64,000 nt of DNA from JAXMBN01 sp046349875. GTDB lineage: Bacteria > Planctomycetota > Planctomycetia > Pirellulales > Pirellulaceae. The stretch spans positions 1 to 64,000 of the forward strand of contig JAXMBN010000031.1 of NCBI GenBank assembly GCA_046349875.1. The letters run 5' to 3'. Positions 49,965 to 59,717 of this stretch are shown here, one piece after another (position 1 is the stretch's first letter; each line of letters opens with the position of its first letter). Position numbers and translations under genes: made by a program. The notes under the pieces were generated by a model, which saw only the letters and a program-made list of their open reading frames with translations, was not told the DNA's origin and ran no database searches.

Positions 49965-50402
49965 CTAACGCACGCGCGCCATCGTGGGTTTGTATGGGGG
50001 AGGCATGAGTGTCAGTCGCAGCCGTTCATCAAGCTTCTTTTTGTTGACACGTTCGGGATCTTCCTGAGTCCAGGTCTCGCGATAGTGAAGGCTAGTAACT
50101 TCTCGGAGGACTCGATGATCTTTATCGAGCCAACGGATGACCCACTGTTGAGTTTGCTCGGAGTACCATGGCCTCTCCTGTCCTGGATCTTTCATATCGA
50201 CCAAGCACCAAGCACGGACATGGAATTCTCGCACGTCTGCTGCCCATTCATAGAATATTACTTGGTCGTAGACATGACGCCCTAGGTCATCATGGAAGTG
50301 ATTGAGCTCGATGAGGTCGACTTCATCATCAAGACTCCAGGGAGTTCTCGTATCGCACACTGCCAGCAAAAGGGCTGGCAAAAGCCATCCGATCGTGATC
50401 AT
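49965..50402 (-). CDS. Hypothetical secreted protein
   Basis: 145 residues taking ATG at 50402 (MITIGWLLPALLLAVCDTRT), with a hydrophobic N-terminal leader. The body has FHDDLGRHVYDQVIFYEW, RPWYSEQTQQWVIRWLDKD and LHYRETWTQEDPERVNKK. I do not recognise a family, though the leader and coherent codon use support a real gene. It faces convergently toward the esterase. Confidence 0.55.
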   Translation of the reverse strand: MITIGWLLPALLLAVCDTRTPWSLDDEVDLIELNHFHDDLGRHVYDQVIFYEWAADVREFHVRAWCLVDMKDPGQERPWYSEQTQQWVIRWLDKDHRVLREVTSLHYRETWTQEDPERVNKKKLDERLRLTLMPPPYKPTMARVR

Positions 50403-50672
50403 GGAATGCTCTCCCAACAAGAGAACCAAGGAACGAAGTCGTTCTTGGAAGCGAAGCCAATTCTGGGAGAGGAAGCAAAGAGGTCCTGTGGCTTTCGTTA
50501 TGCTCCAGTATCAAAAATCGGAATTTGGCGAGAGATCGATCTGGCGAATTTCGGAAAAAGGGAAATAAATCGAAACAAAAAGTCCTCTTTTCCTAGCCGA
50601 CCATGACACCGACCAACCTGTCTCGTGTTTGTGCGATTTCATTGAAAACCAAGAAGGGTATTCGATCGCTTT
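50403..50672. other. Intergenic region upstream of the PSD1 gene
   Basis: About 270 bases without a recognised gene or RNA. The right end leads into the promoter of the PSD1-DUF1501 pair. Confidence 0.35.
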
Positions 50673-50702
50673 TTGACTTTGCTCGCGTCTGTGCGTTACA
50701 CT
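50673..50702 (+). promoter_or_regulatory. Promoter of the PSD1-DUF1501 operon
   Basis: TTGACT and TACACT separated by 18 bases, 45 bases before the PSD1 start codon. Good match to sigma-70 elements. Confidence 0.55.
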
Positions 50703-50746
50703 AGATCATCTTCCCACCTCACCTTCCTACCGATCACTAGTATGTA

Positions 50747-53700
50747 ATGCATAGTAGTTCTCCCCCACGACGGTTCGTCGCACTATGGACGCTGGTTATC
50801 CAACTGGGCTGGTGGTCTGTCGCGATTTCCCAAGAAGCTCAAAAGGAAGTGGTCGATGACACCTTCTTCGAGTTAAAAATTCGACCTCTGCTTTGGGCTC
50901 GATGTGTGGAGTGCCATAACGATGAGAATCGAGAGAGTGGCTTAAGTCTAACGAGCCGTGATGCAATGCTTCGCGGTGGCAAGCTAGGTCCATCGCTGGT
51001 TCCTGGAAAGCCCAAGGAAAGTCTCCTCATCAGCGCATTGCAGCATGATGCTTTTCTCAAGATGCCTCCCAAAGATAAGCTTGCCACTTCTCAGTTGGCG
51101 TTGTTTACGCAGTGGGTTGCGAACGGTGCCCCTTGGCCTACGACCGAACCTTCTTCAAATGTGGCCCCCACCGACTCGATAGCAGGAGGCGATGCTAAGG
51201 TTAGCACGTTCACGGAGAAGCAACGCAATTTTTGGGCGTATCAACCCATTCGCGATGTAGCTGTTCCTGCCGAACCGTTGAGTTCATGGTGGAATACTTC
51301 GATCGATGCATTTGTAGAGCAAACGTGGCGCGAGAAGGGGATCTCGGTACCTTCACCCGCTTCCAAGCACGAATTGATCCGCCGCGTGACCTTGGATTTG
51401 ATCGGATTGCCTCCGACTTGGGAGGAAGTTGACGAATTCCTGCATGACGAATCACCTGACGCGTATTGGCGAGTGGTAGATCGCTTGTTGGCATCGCCAC
51501 GGTACGGTGAAAAATGGGGACGGCATTGGCTCGATGTCGCTCGTTATGCTGATTCCAATGGGCTCGACGAGAATATCGCCTACGCCAATGCCTATCGATA
51601 TCGCGACTATGTGATTCAGAGTTGGAATCGCGACAAACCGTATGACCGTTTTGTTCAAGAACAAATCGCAGGTGACCTTCTTCCCGAAGACCCCACCAAT
51701 GCCGATCACAACTGGGAGCGTCTCGTCGCTACCGGTTTTCTTTCGATCGGCGCCAAGATGCTTGCCGAAGACGATCCCGTCAAAATGCAAATGGATATCA
51801 TCGACGAACAGATGAGCACTCTGTGTCAGGCCTTTATGGGATTAACCATGGGATGTGCTCGATGCCACGATCACAAGTTTGATCCTTTCACTGCTGAAGA
51901 TTATTACGGAATGGCGGGTATCTTCAAAAGCTCGAAGACGATGGAGAATCATAAGGTTGTGGCACGTTGGTTTGAACGACCGGTGGCTACGCAACGCGAT
52001 GTAGAACGTGTTCAAGAAATCGAACAACATATTCGCGATGAGAATTCCAAGCTTGATGAGATTCGCAAGGAGTACCACAAACAGTTGGATCACGAATTGC
52101 GATCCGATGGATGGAAGGTACTCAATGCGCTCTGGCATCAAAAATCGATCGATGATGCTTGGCTTAAAGAGCCTCGATCGGGACTGCCAAAGTCAGACGC
52201 ACCCTATCGGATTGAAAACGGATATGGCTTGCTCGAAGCGGAACATTTTCATCGCGGGAACGCGATTCCGGATCATCAACAATATGGAACCGGGATTGGA
52301 GTCATCATAAGCCGCGGTGCATCCAAAGTGGAGTACGACTTGGATGTTGATCGCGAAGGTATCTATGGCATCGAAATTCGATTTGCTGCGGCAGATAAAC
52401 GACCGATACTCTTGGGATTAGCCGATCGCGAGCCTCAGTTCTCGATCTTGGATGAAGCCACCGGCTCATGGCTACCGGAGCATCAGCGTTGGGTTCTCGC
52501 ATGCTATCTGCCCTTGCAACGCGGGCGCAATACTTTGGTTCTCTCTTCAGAACAAGTTATCCCTCATCTCGACAAGATCGCCATCGCGTCGATCGAACCC
52601 GGAGCTCGAATTGATGAGTCCATCGACTCGAATCGTTCGCTCATAGTCCATGCACAAAGCCTTGGCATCAGTCCTGAATATGTTGCCCTTGTACGTGAAT
52701 TAGGACTGCAAGCCACCGAGGCTAAAACGAAACCTGAAACGTGGGGAAGTATCGCGCATTGGCTCATGCAATGGCAACGATCAACACTCGCCGAACGACA
52801 GAAGATAGCGGAGACGATTCGAAAAGAATCGGAGTCATGGAATGAACCCGGACCACTTCAGCTTTTTCGAAAGACTTTAGCGGAGCGTGCCGCGCAACTT
52901 GGATTCGACGATGTTGCAATGCAGGACAAGTTGGTTAGCAATCTTTTGCTTGAACAAACTCCAGTCGGAGATGGGAATCACGGAACCACCAAACAGTCGA
53001 TGGTCCAAGGTATCGCCAAGATCACGCTCGGTCGATGGTATCGCGAATCGCAGTGGAAGCAAGCTGCCTCGCACTATGAAGCGATTCGCAAACTGCAACG
53101 CGAGAAACCGAATTTTCCGATGGCGATGGGTGTAACCGAAGACAAAGCCGAAGAACTCAAAGTCCATCTTCGGGGTAGCCATCTGGTCCTAGGTAAAGTC
53201 GTGCCTCGAAAGGTTCCAACCATACTGACGCGATGGCATTCGGCACCGGAAATGCCAAAGAATGCAAGCGGTCGATTGGAGTTCGCACAATGGATGACGG
53301 ACGATCAGCATCCTCTCACAAGTCGCGTGATGGCCAATCGTCTATGGCATTGGCATTTTGGAAAGGGGCTCGTGCCCACGGTCGATAACTTTGGACTTCT
53401 GGGGCTTCCGCCCTCCCATCCAGAATTGCTCGATCATCTGGCCAACACGCTTAAGGATCACGATTGGTCATTGAAGTGGATGCATCAAACGATTCTTCAA
53501 TCCTATGCGTACCAAATGAGCAGTCGGCATTCGGAAGTTTATGCCAATCTCGATCCCGAGAACCAATGGCTTTGGAAGTTTCGCAAGCGACGGCTGACGG
53601 CCGAAGAAACTCGCGATTCCATTATGTCTGTTTGTGAGGGGCTCGATCATAAGATGTTCGGTAGCCTCATGAAAGTTGAGAACCACAAGTATGTCAATTC

Positions 53701-54145
53701 AACGGGAACCGCTGGAACATTGGATTACAACAATCTGCGTCGAAGTATCTATTTGCCGGTGATCCGCAGCGGTGTGTTCGATGTGCTGCAGACGTTGGAT
53801 TTTCCTGATCCTGCAATGAGTAGTGGCGAACGACAAACTTCGACGGTTGCCCCACAAGCACTGCTTTTGATGAATAGCGATCTCGTTCAAGAACAAACGC
53901 AAAAAATTGCGGCTCAGGCGATGCAAGCCGAGCAAAATTTGGAAGCGAGGATCGAGTGGGTTTACCGGCGGATCCTACAAAGGTTACCAATGGAGAAAGA
54001 ACGGATGGCTATTCGCCAGTTCCTCGGTGACCTTCCTGAAAAGTCTGAAAGCTCCGCTGATACTTCAAATGAAGCATTAGTGCAGCGATGGCAAAGTTTG
54101 TGTCGCGTTCTCATTTCATCCAATGAGTTTCACTATGTCGAATAA
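50747..54145 (+). CDS. PSD1/DUF1549-DUF1553 cytochrome-like protein
   Basis: 1,132 residues. After a short hydrophobic leader comes a planctomycete cytochrome-like domain with RCVECHNDENRESGLSL (heme-type CxxCH, residues 53-57) and LPPTWEEVDEFL. The DUF1549 part follows (WGRHWLDVARYADSNG, YRDYVIQSWNRDKPYDRFV, EQIAGDLLP), a middle carbohydrate-binding-like stretch (about 500-620), and DUF1553 at the end (LEFAQWMTDDQHPLTSRVMA, NRLWHWHFGKGLV, FGLLGLPPSHPELLDHLA, RRLTAEETRDSIMSV). These proteins are abundant in planctomycetes and often paired with DUF1501 or sulfatases; function is not known. Overlaps the next gene. Confidence 0.9.
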   Translation: MHSSSPPRRFVALWTLVIQLGWWSVAISQEAQKEVVDDTFFELKIRPLLWARCVECHNDENRESGLSLTSRDAMLRGGKLGPSLVPGKPKESLLISALQHDAFLKMPPKDKLATSQLALFTQWVANGAPWPTTEPSSNVAPTDSIAGGDAKVSTFTEKQRNFWAYQPIRDVAVPAEPLSSWWNTSIDAFVEQTWREKGISVPSPASKHELIRRVTLDLIGLPPTWEEVDEFLHDESPDAYWRVVDRLLASPRYGEKWGRHWLDVARYADSNGLDENIAYANAYRYRDYVIQSWNRDKPYDRFVQEQIAGDLLPEDPTNADHNWERLVATGFLSIGAKMLAEDDPVKMQMDIIDEQMSTLCQAFMGLTMGCARCHDHKFDPFTAEDYYGMAGIFKSSKTMENHKVVARWFERPVATQRDVERVQEIEQHIRDENSKLDEIRKEYHKQLDHELRSDGWKVLNALWHQKSIDDAWLKEPRSGLPKSDAPYRIENGYGLLEAEHFHRGNAIPDHQQYGTGIGVIISRGASKVEYDLDVDREGIYGIEIRFAAADKRPILLGLADREPQFSILDEATGSWLPEHQRWVLACYLPLQRGRNTLVLSSEQVIPHLDKIAIASIEPGARIDESIDSNRSLIVHAQSLGISPEYVALVRELGLQATEAKTKPETWGSIAHWLMQWQRSTLAERQKIAETIRKESESWNEPGPLQLFRKTLAERAAQLGFDDVAMQDKLVSNLLLEQTPVGDGNHGTTKQSMVQGIAKITLGRWYRESQWKQAASHYEAIRKLQREKPNFPMAMGVTEDKAEELKVHLRGSHLVLGKVVPRKVPTILTRWHSAPEMPKNASGRLEFAQWMTDDQHPLTSRVMANRLWHWHFGKGLVPTVDNFGLLGLPPSHPELLDHLANTLKDHDWSLKWMHQTILQSYAYQMSSRHSEVYANLDPENQWLWKFRKRRLTAEETRDSIMSVCEGLDHKMFGSLMKVENHKYVNSTGTAGTLDYNNLRRSIYLPVIRSGVFDVLQTLDFPDPAMSSGERQTSTVAPQALLLMNSDLVQEQTQKIAAQAMQAEQNLEARIEWVYRRILQRLPMEKERMAIRQFLGDLPEKSESSADTSNEALVQRWQSLCRVLISSNEFHYVE

Positions 54146-55589
54146 GAGAATAGGTCTGAATTGGATGAGCCATTGGCATGACCAAGCCTTGGGGGCAATG
54201 AATCGCCGGGAATTGCTACGGCGGAGCGGTGTAGGTTTTGGCGGGCTTGCTTTGGCATCGTTGATGGCAGATTGGGGGCGAACAAACGATGTTTCAAAAG
54301 AGCATCCGTTGATGGTCAAGCCACCGCACTTTCCAGCCCGAGCCAAGCGGATCATCTTCTTGTTCATGCACGGTGGGCCATCGCAGGTCGATACTTTTGA
54401 TTACAAGCCGCAGCTAGAAAAAGATGATGGAAAGCCGGTTCCCTTTGATAAACCTAGGGTAGTGTCCAGCGAAACCGGTAACCTCCTCAAGTCTCCTTGG
54501 AAGTTCCGCCCCTATGGCGAGTCGGGATACTACGTCAGCGATTTGTTTCCTGAAATAGGAAAGCACGTCGATGAACTCTGCTTCGTGAATTCGGTCTATG
54601 GTACGAATTCGAGGCACGGGGCAGCACTTTTGGAGTTGAGCACAGGGAGCGATACGTTTATCCGGCCAAGTATGGGAAGTTGGTTGACCTATGGATTGGG
54701 ATCGGAAAACCAAGATCTACCTGGTTTCATCACCATCTGCCCTTCGTTGTCTCATGGTGGCGCTAACAATTGGGGGTCTGCTTTCTTGCCGGCCGTCTAT
54801 CAAGGGACTCGCATTGGTTTTGCAGGGCTTGATTCAGAAAAAGCGAAGATTCCATTCATCGCGAGAAAAACACCATTGGAAGTCCAACGCCAGGAAATCG
54901 ACCTCCTTCGCTCCCTTCATGAGCATCGAGTGGAAGAGCAGGGGGAGGATGCAGACTTGGAGAGTCGCATCGCTTCCTTCGAGTTAGCATTTCGAATGCA
55001 GAATGAAGCGCCGCTGATTCAGGATCTTTCCGAGGAAACGGAAGCGACCCTGCAAGCTTATGGGGTTCACAATCCCGTGACGAGAAATTTTGCGATTCAG
55101 TGTTTGATGGCACGGCGCTTCTGTGAACGAGGCGTACGGTTCATACAGCTTTCGCATAGTTATAAATGGGATCAACATGGAGACCTATTGAAGGCTCATG
55201 CGCGCAATGCGCTAGAAGTCGATCAACCGATCGCGGCACTCTTAACGGACCTTCGGCAGCGAGGCCTTTTAGAAGATACGATCGTTTGGTGGGGAGGCGA
55301 ATTTGGTAGGACGCCCGTCAGTCAAGGTGGCCGTGATGGCCGAGATCACAATCCGCATGCGATGACGCAATGGTTTTGTGGAGGAGGATTCAAGGAAGGA
55401 TTTCGCTATGGAGAATCCGATGAGTACGGATACTATGCGGTGCAGAACAAGGTTCACTTCCATGACGTCCACGCATCTCTATTGCACCTGATGGGGCTCG
55501 ATCACACCAAACTAACCTATCGGTATGCTGGTCGCGATTTCAGACTCACCGATATTCACGGAGAGGTTGTTCACGATCTCTTTGCTTAG
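54123..55589 (+). CDS. DUF1501 secreted protein with Tat signal
   Basis: 488 residues from ATG at 54123; ATG at 54135 is an alternative. Both lie inside the end of the PSD1 gene, so the pair is coupled. Tat-type leader: NRRELLRRSGVGFGGLALAS. DUF1501 features: IIFLFMHGGPSQVDTFDYKP, ELSTGSDTFIRPSMGSWLTY, WGGEFGRTPVSQGGRDGRDH and NPHAMTQWFCGGGFK. It belongs to the alkaline-phosphatase superfamily but activity is not established. PSD1 plus DUF1501 is a standard planctomycete pair. Confidence 0.92.
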   Translation: MSFTMSNKRIGLNWMSHWHDQALGAMNRRELLRRSGVGFGGLALASLMADWGRTNDVSKEHPLMVKPPHFPARAKRIIFLFMHGGPSQVDTFDYKPQLEKDDGKPVPFDKPRVVSSETGNLLKSPWKFRPYGESGYYVSDLFPEIGKHVDELCFVNSVYGTNSRHGAALLELSTGSDTFIRPSMGSWLTYGLGSENQDLPGFITICPSLSHGGANNWGSAFLPAVYQGTRIGFAGLDSEKAKIPFIARKTPLEVQRQEIDLLRSLHEHRVEEQGEDADLESRIASFELAFRMQNEAPLIQDLSEETEATLQAYGVHNPVTRNFAIQCLMARRFCERGVRFIQLSHSYKWDQHGDLLKAHARNALEVDQPIAALLTDLRQRGLLEDTIVWWGGEFGRTPVSQGGRDGRDHNPHAMTQWFCGGGFKEGFRYGESDEYGYYAVQNKVHFHDVHASLLHLMGLDHTKLTYRYAGRDFRLTDIHGEVVHDLFA

Positions 55590-55596
55590 CATGTGG

Positions 55597-55622
55597 AACG
55601 CAGGCATGAGAATGCCTTGCGC
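55597..55622. terminator. Possible bidirectional terminator
   Basis: GCAGGCAT and ATGCCTTGC form a hairpin with one bulged base, between the convergent DUF1501 and DUF3592 genes. T-rich sequence follows on the plus strand. Confidence 0.35.
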
Positions 55623-55644
55623 TCAACTTCTTTGTCAGCGAAGC

Positions 55645-56718
55645 TTATGTCTTGAATAACTTCGCAAGCACGAAATCGCTGAAGAAATGAAGCGTGAAGA
55701 AAATCACGAAGGTGCCCAGGAGATAGGGGGTAAATTGATTGAAGCCAACGTCTTGTAGCTTAGCAGGCCCCAAGGCGATTTCTGGCGAGTCCTTCAGATA
55801 CTTTACAGTGACCTTTTCTCCTACTTTGCTCGTCACATAGACATCTTGATTGCCCCACTCGACTTGGTGCAACTCTCCCTTTGAGTCCGCATATTGAACG
55901 GTGAGTTTGCTTGGGAAGGGCTCTGGCGGCGGTGGCCAAACAGCTATGACCTCCCCTTCGACCTCAGGTGCGTTGTCCCACAGTTGCTGCGAGTCCCAAG
56001 CTTGCTTTCCGAAATAGGCTCCGATGCCAATTGCGATGAGTAAGAGGCCGAGCGAAACCAACGTCTGCATCGGGTGTCGTTTGGACACCTCTTTCTTGAA
56101 GGATGCAAGCTGCATCCGCTCGGAGAGGTGTCGCTGATCCGAAGAAAATCCGCCATTGCCAGGAGGAGGTGATAGAGAAGGATCGCAAAGATGCAGCGAT
56201 ACGATTGCACCTTTATAAAGTCCAAGGCCAATGCCGATCGTCGAAATCCAAAGAGTTCCCTTGTCGAGCAGTTCTTGATCCGAGGCACGTTTCCCAGGTT
56301 CCGTGATGGGGAGGCCCTTCGTGATGACGTTGAGGTCATCGCACCAAACGGTTTCCGTTTCGGGGATTTGCATCATCCCCAGAATGTTGTGAGGAAAATC
56401 ACCGAGGACTTTTAATGTGCCGAATCGAACGCGTTCATCTTCGGCAACGATCAATACGAGAGGTTGCGATGGCGTTTCGGCAAAGTAGAGGATCACCTCC
56501 AAATCGAACACATGAATGATCGTGGGGTCCTCGTCGTCTTCTTCAAAGTCGAGGTCTTTGGCTTTCAGTTGTTGCAGAACATCTTCGCGAGAAGAATTCA
56601 ACTGAAAAGGTCCTAGGGACTGGCCTGGACGCACAACCCAGTAGCTAGCATCATCAAAAGGGTCTCGGTCGGGATCGGCATGGGTTTGGGGCATACAAAG
56701 ACTTTCGAGCAATTCCAA
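55645..56718 (-). CDS. DUF3592-like membrane protein with extra N-terminal domain
   Basis: 357 residues. The first 210 are soluble (VVRPGQSLGPFQLNSSREDV, DFEEDDEDPTIIHVFDLEV, FGTLKVLGDFPHN) and unlike anything I can name. A helix near 215-235 (VSLGLLLIAIGIGAYFG) leads into a DUF3592 domain (NAPEVEGEVIAVW, KLTVQYADSKGELHQVEW, GEKVTVKYLKDSPE), closed by a second helix (LLGTFVIFFTLHFFSDFVL). DUF3592 is widespread with no known function. Monocistronic by position. Confidence 0.75.
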   Translation of the reverse strand: MELLESLCMPQTHADPDRDPFDDASYWVVRPGQSLGPFQLNSSREDVLQQLKAKDLDFEEDDEDPTIIHVFDLEVILYFAETPSQPLVLIVAEDERVRFGTLKVLGDFPHNILGMMQIPETETVWCDDLNVITKGLPITEPGKRASDQELLDKGTLWISTIGIGLGLYKGAIVSLHLCDPSLSPPPGNGGFSSDQRHLSERMQLASFKKEVSKRHPMQTLVSLGLLLIAIGIGAYFGKQAWDSQQLWDNAPEVEGEVIAVWPPPPEPFPSKLTVQYADSKGELHQVEWGNQDVYVTSKVGEKVTVKYLKDSPEIALGPAKLQDVGFNQFTPYLLGTFVIFFTLHFFSDFVLAKLFKT

Positions 56719-57095
56719 TCGCTATGGCAAAGAATCACAACAGCAACGATGCATTAACAGTTTAAAAGCAACCCAACTGCAACGCGATGCCCCGCAAATA
56801 ACTACTTGGCGTGCACTGTAGCGATTGAATGTCCCTGATTTACAAGGGAAAAACATGGAGCTGCGCTATGTTCAGGCACACTTGCCGACCTTTGACGCAT
56901 CGCCTCTCGATGATTTTACCTTGGGTAAAAAGTGAGCATTTCTTATCGGCTGACTCGGCACCCTTAATGGAATACGACTGAAAGCATGAGGGCTCATGGC
57001 CGTATTCTGAATGAAAGATCCTCCCTGATGCACTTTCGATTGGCATGGCATTCGCTTTGCCGAGAAAAGTGCTTTTGAAACGAAAGGAGCAGCAC
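56719..57095. other. Divergent intergenic region
   Basis: 377 bases between the DUF3592 gene and the HAD phosphatase gene, which point apart. A 26-codon ATG frame near 56,852 has no support. No RNA gene or strong hairpin was recognised; promoters for both genes are expected here. Confidence 0.35.
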
Positions 57096-57938
57096 ATGCC
57101 AGGATATTTGATCGACATGGATGGCGTCATTTACAAAGGGAGCGAATTGATCGATGGAGCAGGGGAGTTCATCGCGGATCTCAAAGCGATGAAGATTCCA
57201 TTTCTGTTCTTGACGAATAATAGTCAGCGATCTCGAAGAGATGTAGCGACGAAATTACAGCGAATGGGCGTGGATGTGGATGAGAGCCATGTTTATACCT
57301 GTGCAATGGCGACCGCAAGATTTCTTGCATCGCAAAAACCTCGGGGGACCGCCTATGTGATTGGCGAAGGAGGTTTGATTACCGCGTTGCATACCAATGG
57401 ATACTCCATCGTCGATCGGGATCCCGATTATGTCGTGGTTGGTGAAGGACGCAATCTGAATTTTGAAATGGCCGAGCAAGCCTTATGCATGATACGCAAC
57501 GGCGCAAAGCTGATCGCAACCAATTTGGATCCCAATTGTCCCACGCCGAATGGTATCCGTCCTGGGTGTGGCGCGATCGTCGCGATGCTTGAGTCTGCAT
57601 CGGGAACAAAGGCATTTAGCGTCGGAAAACCGAGTCCCTGGATGCTGCGCGCCGCCCGAAAAGAGCTCGGGCTGCGAAGTGAAGAGACCATCGTTATCGG
57701 AGATACGATGGACACCGATATCGTGGGAGGTGTTCAAATGGGATACCAAACAGTATTGGTCCTATCGGGCGGCACTTCGCTCAACGATCTCGGGAAATAC
57801 GCATACCATCCGGATGTCATCGTCGATTCGATTGCAGATCTTCGGCATCAAGAACTGATGCGGGAATTGTATCGCAAACATAGCTCGCCTCAACCAATAC
57901 CGTTGGATGTGGGCGAGGTCATGTTGCGTTCCAACTAG
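57096..57938 (+). CDS. HAD-IIA family phosphatase (NagD-like)
   Basis: 280 residues from ATG at 57096, chosen over the upstream codon at 57045 because AAGGAG lies eight bases before it and the family starts with PGYLIDMDGVIYKG. HAD motifs: DMDGVIYKG (motif I), FLTNNSQRSR (motif II), KPSPWMLRAA with the conserved lysine, and VIGDTMDTDIVGG (motif IV). Likely a phosphatase on a sugar phosphate, nucleotide or phosphoglycolate. Overlaps the convergent acyltransferase gene by four bases. Confidence 0.88.
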   Translation: MPGYLIDMDGVIYKGSELIDGAGEFIADLKAMKIPFLFLTNNSQRSRRDVATKLQRMGVDVDESHVYTCAMATARFLASQKPRGTAYVIGEGGLITALHTNGYSIVDRDPDYVVVGEGRNLNFEMAEQALCMIRNGAKLIATNLDPNCPTPNGIRPGCGAIVAMLESASGTKAFSVGKPSPWMLRAARKELGLRSEETIVIGDTMDTDIVGGVQMGYQTVLVLSGGTSLNDLGKYAYHPDVIVDSIADLRHQELMRELYRKHSSPQPIPLDVGEVMLRSN

Positions 57939-59159
57939 ACTCGCAAAAAATAACCTTGCTTTTCAAAGGTGCGAAGGATGAGCCAAGTGATCAAGAAAAA
58001 GATGAAGAGACTTCCATAGGCGTACCAATCGGGTGCGTCTTTGGGGACGAACGGTTTGACTGCGGAAGCAACCATGGAATGCAATACGTAACCCAAAAGC
58101 GCATTGGTTCCCAGCGTGCGAAAGAATGGTAGCTGTAATTTGCCGACGTCGCAGACGAGATAGAACGCGAGATAAACGATGATGGAAAAACCTGCTGCGA
58201 AGACGAGGTACGTCAGGGTTCCGGCTCGTTGACTCATCATCCAGTAGTTCCATTTGCGATGCACCGCGTCCGGCGGAGGGACGAAAGGTGGTTCTGCAAG
58301 ATAATCACTCCAGGATGCTGAGGCCGTCTTGGCTTCAACGCGAAACGCGGTCGGCCATACCGGATCATCAGCTAACTTGATCTCTTTGAGTTCTGCCGTT
58401 AGTGACTCGGGTACGTCGTAAAAGCGAGTACCGCAAGAAAGTCCCCAACCGACGATCATCAAAGCCCCACCAACGTAAAGTGACCACATGGTTTTGCGTT
58501 GGATCGACAATCCGTTTTGTGGCAAAAATACGTCGCAGGTCAGGCTACCCATCAAGGCCGGAATGGACCATGTGAGGAACCCAAGCGGACCTCCATCGAT
58601 GGCGTTGGGAGCCGTATTCGTCCATGTGAAGTTGAATTGGTAGCTTAGGTATACATGCAGTAGCCCAGAGGCAATCAACCAGAACAAGCGGACCATCGCG
58701 GCTTCGATGGATCACAGGAAGAATCCACAGGCTGGTTATTGCGATGTGGGTCAGTGTTTGAACCCATTCACGTTTGAGTGGATCGCGGATACATCCCCAC
58801 AATCCTCGTTCGGTGAGTTGCTCCCAAGTTTCCGCTCGCGATCCAACGTTGTAAACAATGAAGGAAACGAGCAGCAATCCAAGAAGGCGTTTCACCATCC
58901 GCCAATACGCGGAAAACGATCCTTGTGTTGCCATCCGTCTCCCAAAGGTAAGTCGCAGAGCAAAACCGACCGCAAACAGGAAATGCGGCATGATGGTGTC
59001 GGCATAGCTCAGATAATCGTGGGAATGTCGCCACACTTTGGGACAGACCGCAAACGATCCGAAGTAGTTCACCAAGAACATGCCTGCAACGGTATAGCCG
59101 CGGAACTGGTCGAGCGATACCAATCGTTCTTGGGTCTTTGGGGAATCGACTTGTGTCAC
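57935..59159 (-). CDS. Membrane acyltransferase (DUF5009/HGSNAT-like), one frameshift
   Basis: From ATG at 59159 the protein starts KTQERLVSLDQFRGYTVAGM, the hallmark of acetyltransferase-like multi-pass proteins related to heparan-alpha-glucosaminide acetyltransferase, with YADTIMPHFLFAVGF next. The frame changes near 58,700, after LWILPVI; the next frame continues MVRLFWLIASGLLHVYLSY to the end at 57,935. Reconstructed length is about 408 residues, equal to the intact paralogue at 61947-63164, with which it shares most landmarks (QFRGYxVAxMFxVNF, SCxTRxYD, AEPPFVxPP, NYWMM). It is the only clear frameshift in the right 45 kb. It overlaps the lipoprotein gene start-to-stop by four bases. Confidence 0.8.
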
Positions 59160-59605
59160 TTCTTGGCTGCTTCGATCGTCACGGAATTCTTTTTGCCCGC
59201 TTCGACTTTTTGTGAGAGGCTTGTGGTTTCGGGATTGGCGAGTTTATCAGAAATTCTTGGTTTCCTGCCCTGGCTCATATCCACATGCTCGCCAGCACGA
59301 CCAAGAAACTTGTCACCATGAAGGGCAGAATCTTTTAGGATGACTTTGTGGCTTCCTACCGAGGCTCCTTTGCGTTTGCCATCGTCTGTTGCCAAAACAA
59401 AGTGACCATTGGCATCGGTTTCGCCAATCGACCTCGATCCATTTCCTTCTGGCCAAAACTCAACCAGAATTCGCTCGAGAGGCTTACCATCTTGCTGGAC
59501 CGTTCCCTCGACCTCGACATACTGAATGCCATCCCCTCCACATCCAGTAAAGGCGAGCAATGGGATTGCGAGAAGCGTTAGCTTAAGAACGCGAGAGGAT
59601 TTCAT
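59156..59605 (-). CDS. Lipoprotein with carboxypeptidase-regulatory-like fold
   Basis: 149 residues. Signal peptide with lipobox LLAFTGC near residue 21. The remainder is the beta-sandwich typical of planctomycete lipoproteins found after DUF1559 genes: VEVEGTVQQDGKPLERILVE, IGETDANGHFVLATDDGKRK, SVGSHKVILKD. It follows DUF1559 after 112 bases and is coupled to the acyltransferase behind it. Function unknown. Confidence 0.8.
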   Translation of the reverse strand: MKSSRVLKLTLLAIPLLAFTGCGGDGIQYVEVEGTVQQDGKPLERILVEFWPEGNGSRSIGETDANGHFVLATDDGKRKGASVGSHKVILKDSALHGDKFLGRAGEHVDMSQGRKPRISDKLANPETTSLSQKVEAGKKNSVTIEAAKK

Positions 59606-59717
59606 GAAAGCCTAATTCCTGTGTATGCGTGCTCGATCCTGGTTCGGCAAATCAAAAGGCGAGTGAACCCACTTTGAAAGAGTGAGTACACTCGCCAAGG
59701 CTATTCTTCACATCGAA

